This document shows, piece by piece, positions 47,785 to 59,335 of a stretch of 64,000 nt of DNA (positions within the stretch are counted from its first letter, which is position 1; each line of letters starts with the position of its first letter). Below the pieces are notes generated by a model. The model was not told the origin of the DNA. It did no database searches and worked only from the letters and a program-made list of their open reading frames with translations. The DNA is from Brachionus plicatilis. Lineage: Eukaryota > Rotifera > Eurotatoria > Ploima > Brachionidae. A program made the translations under genes and the position numbers. The stretch lies in NCBI GenBank assembly GCA_010279815.1, contig QEOQ01000522.1, positions 194,224 through 258,223 on the forward strand. Direction: 5' to 3'.

Positions 47785-49985
47785 TTACATTTTTTTTGAA
47801 CTGACTGTTTTAAAAAAAATTTAAAAATGTGACCAAGAAATTACCATTTTAAGGAATTTAAAGATTATAACTTTAAGCTTATTTATTTAAATTAGGAAAG
47901 TTCCGATGTTAAAATTATTGAATTTTTTTAGATTCAATTCTTATTATTTTCAACTAAAATTTAATTTTTGAAATTTTCAATTTTTTTTCAAAATTTTTTA
48001 AATTGAGCATTACTCTCTGAATTTTTTTCCCCTCAAAAAACAAATGGTATTTTTGAACTCAGCTAATTTTTCTGGGCTAGAAAAGATCAAATTTATTTTG
48101 TTCTTAGAGTTAATTTCATAAATTTTTGATAGAAAATCACTCACAGCCTTCAACTGATAAATCATCTGAAAACACATGTCACCAGGACAAATAAAAAAAC
48201 ATTTTAGAAAACTAAGCATATCAACAGATTCCAAAGAAAAGACAGTTAAGTCAAGGTCCTTTAAAAAATATCCTTAAATTCAAAATTTTGATTTTTTTCC
48301 ATATTGCCCCATATCCTTTGATATGAAGAAAATTGTAACGGAGTCAATGGTGATGTAAAAAGACAGATTGGAAGACTAAAAGTGCCAAATGAGTAAATTT
48401 TTTTGCAACAGATTTGATTTGTTTGATAACAGATTTGATTAAAAGTCACAAGTCTCAAGTCCAAGTCCAAGTGTGAACTTTTTTTTCTTTTAAAAATTTT
48501 TTTTTCTTTCTATCTGACTGTCGCTTTCGATAATTTTTAAAATAATAATAATAAAATAATATAATAAATAAATAACTACCCTCAAACTATATCCAATTTA
48601 ACTCATATTCTAACCAATTCATCCTTTCTATTCCTTGATTAAAGTCATAATCAATTCCTCTGATTCGGACTGCCCAATCTGACAAATCCAATTCTGGCGA
48701 AAAACTTAAGCAAAAAGACAGCCCCAAGTAAGACAGCGACAATGAAACTCCATCTTTTTTAATTCCAATCCAAATGCCTTCGTTCTGCATTAGTAGCCCG
48801 AATCATAGGATTGATATTTGCCTTATCCACCTGTAATGAAAGAAAAAAATGAATCAGATCTTTTAAAAAATTCATTTTTTAAAAGGAAGAAAAAACTTCC
48901 TATTAATTTAGGCATGTTGAAAATGATGATCAATTCAAAGAGTTTATCCTTAGATATTAAACTTAATCTTTGATTCAATTTAAATAATTGTGATGTAACA
49001 TGCTTTACGTGTGTTGTAGATTTATATATTAAAAAAAAAAGATTTGATAAAATCGATTTTTATATTTAAATTAATTAACTGATTTTTTGTAAAGTTTACT
49101 TGAAATTTTTTAATTCAAAAGAATTTGTATCTAGCACTCAAAATAAAATTTAAAAAAGAAATTCAAATAATTTATTTCAAATAAGTAATAAAATGAAAAT
49201 AAAACTTTAAATAAAACAAAAAATCAGTTAAATAAATTAAGAATCGATTTGATCAATGGATTGAGAAAATTTTTTTCAATTTTTTTTTATAAAATGTTAA
49301 TCATTTAACATTAAAATTATTTAAATTAAATCAAAGATTTAATTTAATATCTAAAAATAAGCTTTTTGAATTGATCATCAACTTCAAGATTCCTTAATTA
49401 ATTCATTTATTAAAATGATAAGTTATCTTATCATCAAAAATAAGGAACATTTGGCTGCCACAATAACTACCTGGAATGGCAAAAAATTCATGTTGTTCGG
49501 ACGATAAACGTTCATAATAGAGAAAAAAATAGCGACAAAAATTAATCAATTAGCAAAGCCACGAATAAATAAATCTAAATTGTATTTATTATAATCCAAA
49601 ACTTGTCGTTTTATCTTTTCTTCTTCTTTTTTTTTTAGCTTTTAATGTCATTGACTTTCATAGATTGCCAGCAAACAACAACATTAAAATGATTCATCTA
49701 GCTTGAATTTATTAGAATTTATAAATTTAAACTATTGATTAATGAAATTGAAGTTGAAACTTTGTTGATTTATCTCTATTTTAATTTTTCTCTATTTTTT
49801 TTTCTCTATTTTAATTTTTCTCTATTTTGATAGTTCATCTGTTCGGACTTTTTTTTTAAAAAAAAAATTAAAGTCTTTGGCTCGGACTTTTGAAGAAAAT
49901 AAAAGTCTTTTCTAAGTTTTTTTTAATGACTTGGACTTTAATTTGGACATTTAAACAACTCTGATTTTGCCTTTACTCTTGCTCC
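47785..49985. other. Spacer with unrecognised ORFs and hAT-MITE pieces
   Basis: Minus-strand frames at 48010-48234 (MESVDMLSFLKCFFICPGDM...) and 48587-48790 are slightly GC-richer than the surroundings but match no family I know. Broken hAT-type MITE pieces lie at 48439-48485 (left part, AAAAGTCACAAGTCTCAAG) and 49842-49963 (right part, ending ATTTAAACAACTCTG). Confidence 0.45.
48587..48832 (-). pseudogene. Unrecognised coding-like remnant
   Basis: On the minus strand a good acceptor (TTTTTTTCTTTCATTACAG) precedes VDKANINPMIRATNAERRHL then DWN and TAA. In the next frame a 67-codon stretch runs from MQNEGIWIGIKKDGVSL to DLSDWAVRIRGIDYDFNQ and MNWLEYELNW. The two overlapping frames suggest one frameshifted exon. 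The Trp-rich composition argues against pure chance. I do not recognise the family. Confidence 0.28.
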
Positions 49986-49996
49986 TGCAAATGTCA

Positions 49997-50106
49997 TATC
50001 CATTTCGATGGTCCCTTGAATGATTGTTGATGTGTCCATTGAAGGGCTCTGTTTGGTATTAGTGTCTTTCTAAGTACATACTTTAGGCACCGCAGCCTTT
50101 TAATCC
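49997..50106 (-). pseudogene. LINE RT C-terminal relic
   Basis: Minus strand reads KRLRCLKYVLRKTLIPNRAL then QWTHQQSFKGPSKWI. This resembles the 'RLRWLGHVLR...RALQWTPQGxRKRGRPK' block near the end of many non-LTR retrotransposon polyproteins, a type different from the CR1/Jockey-like relics at 5-11 kb. Only about 35 codons survive. Confidence 0.55.
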
Positions 50107-50636
50107 TGATGAATTGACTCATCTATATTATCCAGCATTTGACAATGTTTCTGGCAAGTGTATTCGAAGTATCCTAATCCTCCCTAGACTTCCCGTGTGG
50201 AAAGTGCTCAGACTTTTTTCTTTTTTTGTCAATTTCAGATTATCCTCAAAATTCATTTCCGAACATCAGTGTTGATTTTACTACAGTGTTGTACAGACTT
50301 TATTATTAATGTCTCCTATTAGACTTCATTTTTTCGTAGAATAAATAAAATTTGAGTTTAAAATCAAAAGAAAATAAATATCTTAATCCAAAACTATAAA
50401 TCACAGATTCAGCTTTTTCACTGTATATCATTAATTTATATACAAATATTTGTAATTAATTGAGAATGTTTGCATTAAATTAAAAGAAATTAAGGGCGTT
50501 TTTTTACACGCAGTCCTTTTAGTCAAAGAAAAAATCATCTTCACATCAAGTTTATTTCAACCAAGGTTATAAAGGCAAAATCATTTAAAAAACAAGGATA
50601 AAACAAAAATTTAAAATTTTTTTATTAATAAAAAAA

Positions 50637-51651
50637 TTAATAATTCAAGCTCCGTATTAAATTTGTCAATTGTTCATAAAAAAAGAACGTAAGACCACTG
50701 GACAAGGCGGCCTTCAAAACACTCGGTAAATAGCCCTTGTAAATTCCAAGTAAACCTTCATTTTTTACACTTATATACAAACAATTCCACAAACCCGAAA
50801 ATTTAACCACCTCAAAATAAAAATTAAAAATACTTTTTCTTAATAAATAGTCAAATTACTACCTTTCCGAACTTTTTTCTAGCATCTTCAAATCCTTGAA
50901 TTTGAAGCCTCTTTTTGCTTAAATCAAACGGATAAGCAATTGTTTTAGATATGATCCCAGCAATGGAGCCATTTATGCTCGACTGAAAGGCAGATATATT
51001 TTTTGTTCGCTCAGAGCTATCAATCCGCTTGGCATAGTCCCACAGCGAGTTTAGGAGCTGATAAAAACCCAGCTTGAACGCTGTTTCAGGCGTAATTAGC
51101 ATTAGATTGGGAACAGTGCCTCGGTAAAACCCCCTCAAGCCTTCATTGGTATAAACCTTTTTTACTGCATCTAAAATTCCATTGTATACCCTGGGCTCTC
51201 CTTGAGTTACCAACCGGGTCCGGATTGTGTCAATTGGTTGATTAGTTACAAGGGTCAGACTAGCTCCGATACCACCACATGCAAAATGTGCCAAAAATTT
51301 CTTGTTCTCGGTCTCGGCCAGACTGGGCCGTAGGGTGAATGCGTAGCGGGTCAGAACCTCAAACCAAAGCAAATGCGCTGAGAATGAGATCGACAGCAGT
51401 TGACCAGTCAAGTGGCCCTTCCACAGCGCCAGCACTCCTTCTTCTTTTATTATGGTACTCAGAGATTGTCCCAGAGATTTGTACTTGGAAAGTTGAGATT
51501 TTTTAGATATTGGCTCATATTGAACTTGATAGCGAATTTTCAACACATCGAAAGGCTGAATTAGGGCTCTGGTCAGAACAGCGCTACCAGTAGTGGCACA
51601 TGCTTGTTCTCTTGTGCTAAGATTTATTTTTTTAGGGTCATAGCCGACCAT
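50637..51651 (-). CDS. SLC25A19: Mitochondrial thiamine pyrophosphate carrier
   Basis: Minus-strand exons 51651-50863 and 50810-50637, with a 52-nt phase-0 intron (GTAGTA to TTTTGAG), 320 residues, the same length as the human protein. An inner-membrane carrier that brings thiamine pyrophosphate into mitochondria. Three carrier repeats are seen with signatures PFDVLKIR, PIDTIRTRL and PFDLSKKRL; each ends one odd-numbered helix and provides the matrix salt-bridge network. Features specific to SLC25A19: the N-terminal MVGYDPK, RALIQPFDVLKIR, EEGVLALWKGH, HFACGGIGA, QGEPRVYNGILDAV, GIISKTIAYPFDLSKKRLQI and GFEDARKKFG. The C-terminal exon gives FSGLWNCLYI, YKGYLPSVLKAALSSGLTF and FFYEQL. The start Met begins the conserved MVGYDPK. 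The gene stands alone and intact. Confidence 0.95.
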
Positions 51652-54600
51652 TTTTGATTAAATAAATTTCAAAAATCATTTATTAAAAATAAATAGTTTT
51701 ATTTATTCAAAAATAAAATTAACTTCACCGCAGACTTCACAGCTAAGGCAATTGTCTGAATTTTTGATTATAATAAAAATTGATGGATTTGTGTCTACGG
51801 GGCTTTAATTAAGCCTTTTTATTTGTAGACACCATTGAAAGCAGGTCTTCGCGACAAAATCGATTTTTCAACAAAAAAAAAATATAAAAAATTCATTCAT
51901 TTTTGGGTCAAGAATATGTTATTTGTGAAAAAAATTTAAATTTTGCAATGGGACTTGAAATCTAGAGATTTTAATAAGGTTTGCTTTGTTTTTTTTTGTT
52001 GTCCCAAGTTTGAAAAGCTTGTTAGAAAAAAACAAGATTATAAAACCGAGTTTTTGTTTGCACTAGGTTTCATTAGTCTGTACATACTATAAATAAATCA
52101 ACTAGAGATGATTAGATTTTGCTAAGCAATGAAAATATTTTTAAAATTGTTCTTTTCAAAAAATTAAGTTTTTCTTTGATATATATTTTTTTTTGATTTA
52201 GAGTCATTTTAATTCCGAATTAGATCATAAATTTTCAAGAACATATCAAATCAAAAGAATATTTACTTTTAAATATCTTTTAAATAAATTTACTCAATAT
52301 TATACAATGGGTCAGTTAAGATTTAAAAAAGCTGACCCAATTTTTCAAACGAAATTTCTTTTTTTTATAAATATTGGGTATAAATTTACAATTTATTGGA
52401 AAGAAATTTAATTTTTTTCTACAAAATTTATTCAAAAAAAATTTTTTTAAACTATCTCTGCATCTTTTGAAATGCATAAGATGAGAAAAAAGTAAATTTT
52501 TTATTTTAAAATAAAAGTAAAATTAAATTCCTGTACTTTACTGAACAATTTTTTTTTTAATTTTTTTTTAAATCATTATATTGCTGATAATTAAAATAAA
52601 TAATAATATAATTAACTAGAAGAAGCCAAATTCATAATCAATAGAGCTAAACGCAACATTGATTTCTATGCCTCTAATAGTTTATTAATTCAGTTTTTTT
52701 CAGAGGGAAGTCAGGCGATAGGACAAATTAACTTCATCAGTGATTGAAATGAATACTATGAACAAATTATGTTGAAAAGTCACTTAGATAATTTTTTAAA
52801 TTTATTTTAGATTTTTTTTAAGACATGTTTTTCCATTTATTTTAATTAAATATTTAGGGCCTTACCATTGACACTAAGAAACTTTGAAAGATATCAAGAA
52901 AGTTCAGATTGCAGCAGTTCTTCGATGGCCGGATAACTTATGGCTTAAACCATGCAGTATTACTTTTACTGCTATGCATGAAAAATTCAATAATAAAAAA
53001 AATAAAAAATCATAATATTTAGTATTTATTGATTACTTGTTTGAATATTAGAATTTTGAGAATAGTGAATTTTAAAATTTTTTTATTAAAAATGATCGGG
53101 AGTTCAAATTTCTTATCGATAAAATAAGAAATTTTATTTAAAAAAATAAAAGTTCTTATTTTTTTGCATCCCAAAGCAATAAATTAGGTTATTTGAGACC
53201 GAATGTACTAAAAGCATATATTTGTGTACCAAAAGTATTAAGAGAAAAACAAAATACTTTGACTTCATTCATTATTTAAGTCAATCATTAGATTTAAATA
53301 AAACTTTCCATAAAAATACAAAATCAGTCACGTTTTTAATTAAATAAATTTAAGTCAAACAAATTTTTTAGGACCAATTTTTAAATATTCAGACAATTCA
53401 TGTTCCATAATTTTTTCTTTGCTTTTTATTTTTCCTTTTTAAAATTAATTTTTTTATGTGAAAAAGTAAATTCGGATGAATAAAAGAATAAACAAAAGAT
53501 TAATACAAAAATTAGATTTTTAATTTTTAATAACCCGAATTTTTAAGGAAGAAATTTTTAATATTGTAAAGAAAGCAGATTTTAAACAGGAAATTTTGTG
53601 AAAAACTTAAATATTTTTATTAAATATTTTTAATTATTTTTTAAAAAAAAGAGTAAATTTATTTTCCAAAAAAATTTACAGGCATAAATTGAATTAAAAA
53701 AATTTAAAAAAAAATTATCTAGAAATTTAATTGATTAAAAGCGTTTTTATCATTCTAAACGCTCTTGATTAATACTAATATTCAAAACATTTTCAACCAT
53801 ATATTTATTTGATTTAATTTTTGTTCAAACTAATTTGTGAACAAAAGTTTTGGTCACAATTTTAATACGAGAAAAGGTTTAATCAATAGTTTTTTAATTC
53901 GTTTTTTTTTGTATACTCAAATCTCAAATCTTTATAATTTTTTTTTGCAATTAGGAGGAATATGGATTAATCTTTATCAATAGAGTTTCAAATTTTTAGA
54001 AATTAACTAAAAACCTTCGCCCTCTGAAACAATATTTTAAAAGGCATTCATTGATAAAATCTATAATTAATAAAACTAAAAAAATAATTTCTAAAATTAT
54101 ATTAAATAAAATTACAGAAAATTATTTTTAAAAAAATGAGGTTATCTCTGTGAGGTCAAAGTTTTTAGTTTTGGATGAAGTCATTTTGGCCATCAGAATC
54201 ACTTAATTAAAAAAAGACTTCTAAAAATGAATTGTTTAATCCGGTTGAGTTGTTTTCAATAAATGTCAATCTTAATTGTTATTAATGTTTTATTTTAAAT
54301 AATAAACTTGTGAGTATTTTTCAACTCTTTCATAAATTTTTTCTTCTTCATCTTCATTAGACTTTAATGATTTCTTTTAATTTTAAATTTAACTTTAAAT
54401 AGTAAATATATTTGAAAATTATTTACTGAGAAGATATTTAATTTTTTTCAGTCAGATTTTTAAATATTTTTTTTTCTCTTTATTTATTTAAGAGAAGTAG
54501 AACTAAAATTAAAAATTTATGTTCATGTTTAAAAAAAACTAGATCAAAGCTAAATTTAGCAGAAATAGTTCTTTTTTTTTTAAATTAAAAAAATTATTGC

Positions 54601-56194
54601 ACCTTTTCTAACCTAAAATAAATTTTAAATAAATCTTAAAAAAACTTAAATAGGATTTTAATTTGATGTTTTATTTGAATGATTTTAAAAAGAAATTAAA
54701 GATTTTTTTAGCTAGGGAAGTTGAAACAAAGTATGTTACGCTCTGTGGAATTTTTTTTAATAATTTTTTTTTTAAAAACAAAGAAAATTTTTTTTGTTCA
54801 ATTTGTACTGAATTTCACAATGCTCTAGATCAAATCGTGTAAGAATTAATTCAGAATAAAATTCTTATTATTCAAAAATAAAGCTTCAAATAACTAAACT
54901 TACTTTTTCTAATAGAAATGACCTCAATTGTTGGGGTAGGCTAAAACGTTTGAAATTTGAGCATTTTCAAAGATTTTATTTCGCTCTTTAAATAAAGAAA
55001 GTATTCAGGAAACTTTAGCAAATTTTTCTTTAATATTTAATTCTTAATTAAATTTTTTGTAACGAAATTATTTTAAAATAAAACGCAGGTTTTTAATAAT
55101 TTTATTTTCTAAATTTTAAATTTGAAAAAAAGGGATAAAATTAACACAGTTTCGGATTAATTGATCAAAATTTGAAACAAAATAAATAAACATTGTAGAT
55201 CAGCATTTAAAGAAGCCGAAATTTAAATCTACCTTTCTTTTTTAAGTAATTTAGTTCTTCACAATCAAAATTTTCTATATCTAGTTGCTTTTACTCACAG
55301 ATTAATGAAAATTTTTAAATTAAAAATATTGATCACTATTTATTTTAAAAATTTCCATTTAATCTTTCGTAAAATTATTTTCTATTTAAAAAGTATTAAA
55401 TTAAATAATAATTAATCGATTTTTCAAGTTTATATTGGTCTAAAATCCATCTGTCTCAAAAAAATTTCTTAATCCTTATTCAATTTTGAAATTTCATAAA
55501 AAATAATTCAAGATTTTTGATTAAAGATTCAAGATTCACACATTTTTGAAAAATTTGCAAGATAATGCCGCATCTTTCGATGCAATTTTTTTACCAGAGA
55601 TTCACTTTATTTCGGGCCATAAAGATATTTTTTTAGGTTAAAAAAGTTTACCAATATTTCAAATTTTTTCAATTTGTGCTGAATTTCACAACGCCTTTAA
55701 GATTAAATAAAATAAACACAAATGGATATTTCTTTGAGAAGCCGTATTTAGGTTATTCATTTAATGTGATAACTGATCAATTTTATTTAAAAAAAAATAT
55801 TTAATTTTCTATGTGATTTTTTTTTAAATCCACAATGCCTTTTTAAAAATGAAAATAATTTTAAAATAAAATGAATTCTTATTTTTTAAGATCTATCTTT
55901 TCATTGTTTGAATAATTAAATCAATTCCTTGAAATAAATTTAAAATAATTTCAAAAATAATCAAAAAATTTGTCTATTAAATTTTTATTTAATTAATATA
56001 AAATGAGGTCTTGGCTACAATCAATTGTAGAAGATTTAGTACTGAACATGTTTTTAGATGTATTCGAACACCAATTGTTCGATTTCAAAAGATCAAATTT
56101 TAACAAATGTCACATCTCCTCATTAATTTATAGGTCATAGACCGTACCATCACAAAACGCACTCTATTAAATTTTTATTAATTTAGACAAAAAA
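51652..56194. other. 4.5-kb intergenic region, no gene
   Basis: AT-rich throughout. A hairpin at 51791-51831 pairs GTGTCTAC with GTAGACAC around GGCTTTAATTAAGCC. At about 52900-52990 there is a GC-richer coding-like patch (VQIAAVLRWPDNLWLKP) of unknown origin. Nothing else could be supported. Confidence 0.6.
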
Positions 56195-57175
56195 ATGAAA
56201 ATAAAATTTTTCATATTTATTTTTTTGGTCAGACAAATTTTGGCATCAGGTCCAATCGACGTCGGAATCATATTCACCAAAGCAGGAGGAAACGAAAACC
56301 TAATCGAAAAATTCAAAACATGCGTATCCTCAATCCTCAAATACTCGTCCATTGATCTCAATTTGTACATAATTGGCGACACCGAAAGCCAGTACATAGC
56401 CAAAAATGTGATAGACAAAATAAAAAAGCCAAACATAAATTTCAATCTGAAGTCAATAGATGCAGATTCTCTGGCCAAAAAGATGCATGAATTGGTGTCA
56501 AAAATGCAGAATCACTTTTCCCATAGTCCTACGTCATACTACGGCGATTCACTGTTCTTTTTGTCCATTGGACTCCATAAAGTTTTCAATCAAAACATTG
56601 ACAAAATGATCCTTTTGGACTCAGACCTTAAGTTCAAAAGAGACATTGGCGATTTGCATGCGCTTTTTTCCAATTTTAGCAGTACCAATCTGATCGGTAT
56701 AGCGCGAGACGGTCAACCTGTGTACCGGCACTTGTTTTGGCAGTTTAGAAAGGAGAACCTAGACACACGGGTTGGCAATCCTCCGCCAGACGGCTTGACC
56801 GGATTTAATAGTGGAGTATTGCTTCTGGACTTGGCTAAAATGAGAAGATCCCAGTTGTACAACCAACTTTTGACTAATGAAAAAGTTGATTATCTGACCA
56901 AAAAATATTATTTTAAAGGTCATTTGGGAGATCAGGATTTTTTTTCTTTAGTTGGAATGGAACATGAAGAATTGTTTTATGTGCTTCCGTGCCAATGGAA
57001 CAGACAATTGTGTCGATGGTGGGGTGAGCACGGATATGGGGATGTAATAGATGAGTATTATAAATGTGATGGAGAAATTTTTGTTTATCATGGTAATTGT
57101 AACACGCCAATACCAAGGGATTCTGATGATGATGAATACCAGTCTTATTTTGTCCGTATCAAAAACGATCTTTGA
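56195..57175 (+). CDS. XXYLT1: Xyloside alpha-1,3-xylosyltransferase (GT8)
   Basis: Single-exon gene, 326 residues. In its known relatives it adds the second xylose to O-glucose-linked xylose on Notch-type EGF repeats, in the ER, using UDP-xylose. Seen: a short hydrophobic N-terminus (FFIFIFLVRQIL) acting as signal or anchor; the GT8 metal-binding DxD in MILLDSDLKF (about residues 142-144); the XXYLT1 signatures QPVYRHLFWQFRKEN, RVGNPPPDGLTGFNSGVLLL, FKGHLGDQDFFSLVGMEHEE, WNRQLCRWWGEHGYGDV and VYHGNCNTPIP. It is shorter than the human enzyme (393) because the stem is short. Lack of introns is unusual next to the intron-bearing neighbours but no poly(A) or duplication marks it as a retrocopy. 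Start: first ATG, directly before the hydrophobic segment. Confidence 0.95.
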   Translation: MKIKFFIFIFLVRQILASGPIDVGIIFTKAGGNENLIEKFKTCVSSILKYSSIDLNLYIIGDTESQYIAKNVIDKIKKPNINFNLKSIDADSLAKKMHELVSKMQNHFSHSPTSYYGDSLFFLSIGLHKVFNQNIDKMILLDSDLKFKRDIGDLHALFSNFSSTNLIGIARDGQPVYRHLFWQFRKENLDTRVGNPPPDGLTGFNSGVLLLDLAKMRRSQLYNQLLTNEKVDYLTKKYYFKGHLGDQDFFSLVGMEHEELFYVLPCQWNRQLCRWWGEHGYGDVIDEYYKCDGEIFVYHGNCNTPIPRDSDDDEYQSYFVRIKNDL

Positions 57176-57393
57176 ATTTATTTATTAAAATTTTTTTTTC
57201 TTTTAAATCCATATTTTTTTAATTTTAGTCACTTTTTCAAAGCTTAATTGAGTTAAAATAAAAATTCTACTATACTTTTATTTTAATACACAAATTTAAT
57301 TATTTGCTTCAATAATAAAACAAATACAAAAAAATATTTTTACAGCATTTTTTCAAAGAATTGTTGATTAGTATTTAATAACAAATTTTATAT

Positions 57394-57560
57394 TACCGTA
57401 TACCCTTGCAAAGAGATGCATGCACCAAAAACCAAAACTCAGGTTTTAGCCCATGCATCACGTTACATCTCGCCCATGTTAAACTTTCCCTCCTTTTAAT
57501 GCGTGCATTAAAATGCAGATTTTTGGTGTATTTGGTGTAAATTCTAACGTGTATCTAATA
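57394..57560 (+). repeat. TACCGTA-type repeat with CTCGCCCATGT block
   Basis: TACCGTATACCCTTG, then GATGCATGCACC, CCCATGCATCACGTTAC, ATCTCGCCCATGTTAAAC and GCGTGCATTAAAATGC. The start matches 19153, and the ATCTCGCCCATGT block matches both arms of the MITE at 22999-23391 and, with one change, 10211. Confidence 0.5.
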
Positions 57561-57769
57561 TGACTTGGTTAAATTCCGACTGGTGCTTCACCGGTATCTG
57601 AACTTTCAGTTAAACTATCAGTCCTAGATACAAATTCACTTTGACTAGAATTGTTCATTTTTTATATCTTAAAACTTTTGTGAATATAAGCCAAGAAAAA
57701 TGGATAAAGAAAAATGCTTAAGAAAAAGAGAAAGCGTGTATATTTCTTTTGAGTTTTAGCTTTATTACA

Positions 57770-57815
57770 ACTAGTGTTGGGGGCCGGTCGAGAGGCCACG
57801 TGGCCAAAATTAAAA
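57770..57815 (+). repeat. hAT-like terminal fragment TAGTGTTGGG
   Basis: CTAGTGTTGGGGGCCGGTCG then AGAGGCCACGTGGCC. The first ten bases are the same as the left end of the element at 61436. It is followed directly by the possible BEN-like pseudogene, so it might be its former terminal repeat. Confidence 0.35.
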
Positions 57816-57847
57816 AACAAAATTTTCTAAATTTTTAAAATTTTTGA

Positions 57848-58429
57848 AAAAATGAATACTATAATGATTCTACATCAATACATAATGAATATGATAGGAA
57901 GCTAAATGAAAGAGGTGAATATATAAATGACTTAAAGAAAAAACTAGAAAACAAGGAAAGGGTAAACAAAGAATTGATAGAAAAAATAAATACATATAAA
58001 CAATTGACAGGTAAATTTTAATTTTTCAAATTTTATTATTTTTTTATCACATTTAAAATTTAAGATCCTTCATTCATACAAAGTATTGTACCATTGTGTG
58101 TGCAAAAATTAAAATATATTGGTTCTGAAAAAAAGTTTGAAGAGATAAGAAAATTTGGTACGAACACTACAGAAATACTTATTCACAACAGCTACGAAGG
58201 AATTTATATGCACAAAAACTTGTTTAATCGGATTAAAATAATGATTGAACAGAAACAAAGTGGCACATCAATATTTCGAGTAATGGCCAAAGCGCTTGTT
58301 CCTGATGCTGATGTTTAGGCTAAAAGTACAGAATCAAAAATGGACCAGAACAAACCAGCTCTCAGGGCTGCAAAAGGTAAGAATATCAAAGTTTGTTCGG
58401 AATGCAAGACTGAAACAGAAAAGAAATAA
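57848..58429 (+). pseudogene. Two-exon coding remnant, possibly BEN-domain-like
   Basis: Exon 57848..58010 (Lys/Glu-rich, coiled-coil-like: YINDLKKKLENKERVNKELI) joins 58065.. through a 54-nt GT/AG intron in matching phase, giving YKQLT|DPSFIQSIVPLCVQ. The next part reads ILIHNSYEGIYMHKNLFNRI, KIMIEQKQSGTSIFRVMAKA and LVPDADV, then TAG at 58316, where the same frame continues AKSTESKMDQNKPALRAAKG, NIKVCSECKTETEKK and TAA (58427). A Trp codon (TGG) mutated to TAG would explain it. The IYMHKN...MAKAL stretch weakly recalls BEN domains. The 5' end is missing. Either a degraded host gene or the cargo/transposase of an element. Confidence 0.5.
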
Positions 58430-58818
58430 ATTTTATTTTTATTTAAATATTAATATTTTTTTATAAAAAAATTTCAAAATTTTCAATTAATGATTTAAAT
58501 TTTAATAAATATTTTTTTCATATATAATTTTTAAATTTATCTAATGATTAAAATAATTAAGTTTATAATGAAATTTTTAAGTTACACTACAAATAATATA
58601 CGAGAAAAATTTTCGAAATATTTGGCCATCTTTGATTTTTTTTCGAAAATTTTTCTTTATATTTTCAGTATTTGATTTTACTAGGATCACTTGGACACTA
58701 GATCTTAATGTTTGAAAATGTTTTGTAATGCACATCGGCCCAAGAAACGAGGGTTTAAATTACACTATTTTCTATAAGTATAATGCAGGGAACGTGTCTA
58801 TAGAGAAAGACAAGTCTC

Positions 58819-58938
58819 GAAAAGGATTTGGGAATTTACGTACAAAGTGATTTGAAATGGAGAATTCAGATCAGGTACTGTGCAAATCGTGCAAATCGGA
58901 TTTTGGATATGATAGTCAAAACCTTTAAAAATCTTAAT
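58819..58938 (+). pseudogene. RT fragment, post-catalytic segment
   Basis: Open reading EKDLGIYVQSDLKWRIQIRY then CANRANRILDMIVKTFKNLN matches the segment EKDLGVFITNDLKW...ANRILGQIRNSFKNLS of the LINE relic at 5169. It ends abruptly at a (AAT)n tract. Confidence 0.75.
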
Positions 58939-59035
58939 CTAATAATAATAATAATAAGGGTCCTATTTCTTCGAAGTCGAAGTTAGGGACGAGATTGCGT
59001 CGCGCCACACGGTCCTTTCCATTAAAGTTTTAGAC
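58939..59035 (-). repeat. LINE 3' tail, minus orientation, ending in (ATT)n
   Basis: Plus strand AATAATAATAATAATAAGGG then TCCTATTTCTTCGAAGTCG, GTTAGGGACGAGATTGCGTC and GCGCCACACGGTCC. On the minus strand a GC-rich, structured segment leads to a TTATTATTATT tail, the pattern of a target-primed insertion. It abuts the RT fragment on its left, so it was inserted in or beside it. Confidence 0.55.
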
Positions 59036-59089
59036 CAATTTTCAAGATCAAAATGATCATTTAAAAATTTGATACATTAAAAATTTTTC

Positions 59090-59275
59090 TTGATAGATCC
59101 TTTGTTACTCTTACTTCAACTTTTTCACAATGGTTTTGATAATAATTCTATGAGCCTCATTACTAACTTTTTTGATGACAGATCCCATTTTGTGAAGCTA
59201 AAAAACTCGACTTCTAAATTCGCTAAGTTGAAACTTAGTGTTCCACAGGGTTCTGTACTTGATCCAAAAGGAACA
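59090..59275 (+). pseudogene. RT fragment, palm segment before the active site
   Basis: LFHNGFDNNSMSLITNFFDD then RSHFVKLKNSTSKFAKLKLS and VPQGSVLDP. This is the RT region that precedes the catalytic FADD box (usual form [10 protein letters not shown]). The frame dies just after. Because it is downstream of a later RT segment (58819), it belongs to a separate or rearranged copy. Confidence 0.75.
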
Positions 59276-59335
59276 TTAATTCTTTTAAATTTTCAACAAA
59301 ATATGAAATTAATATTTTTTTAACATTAATATTAT

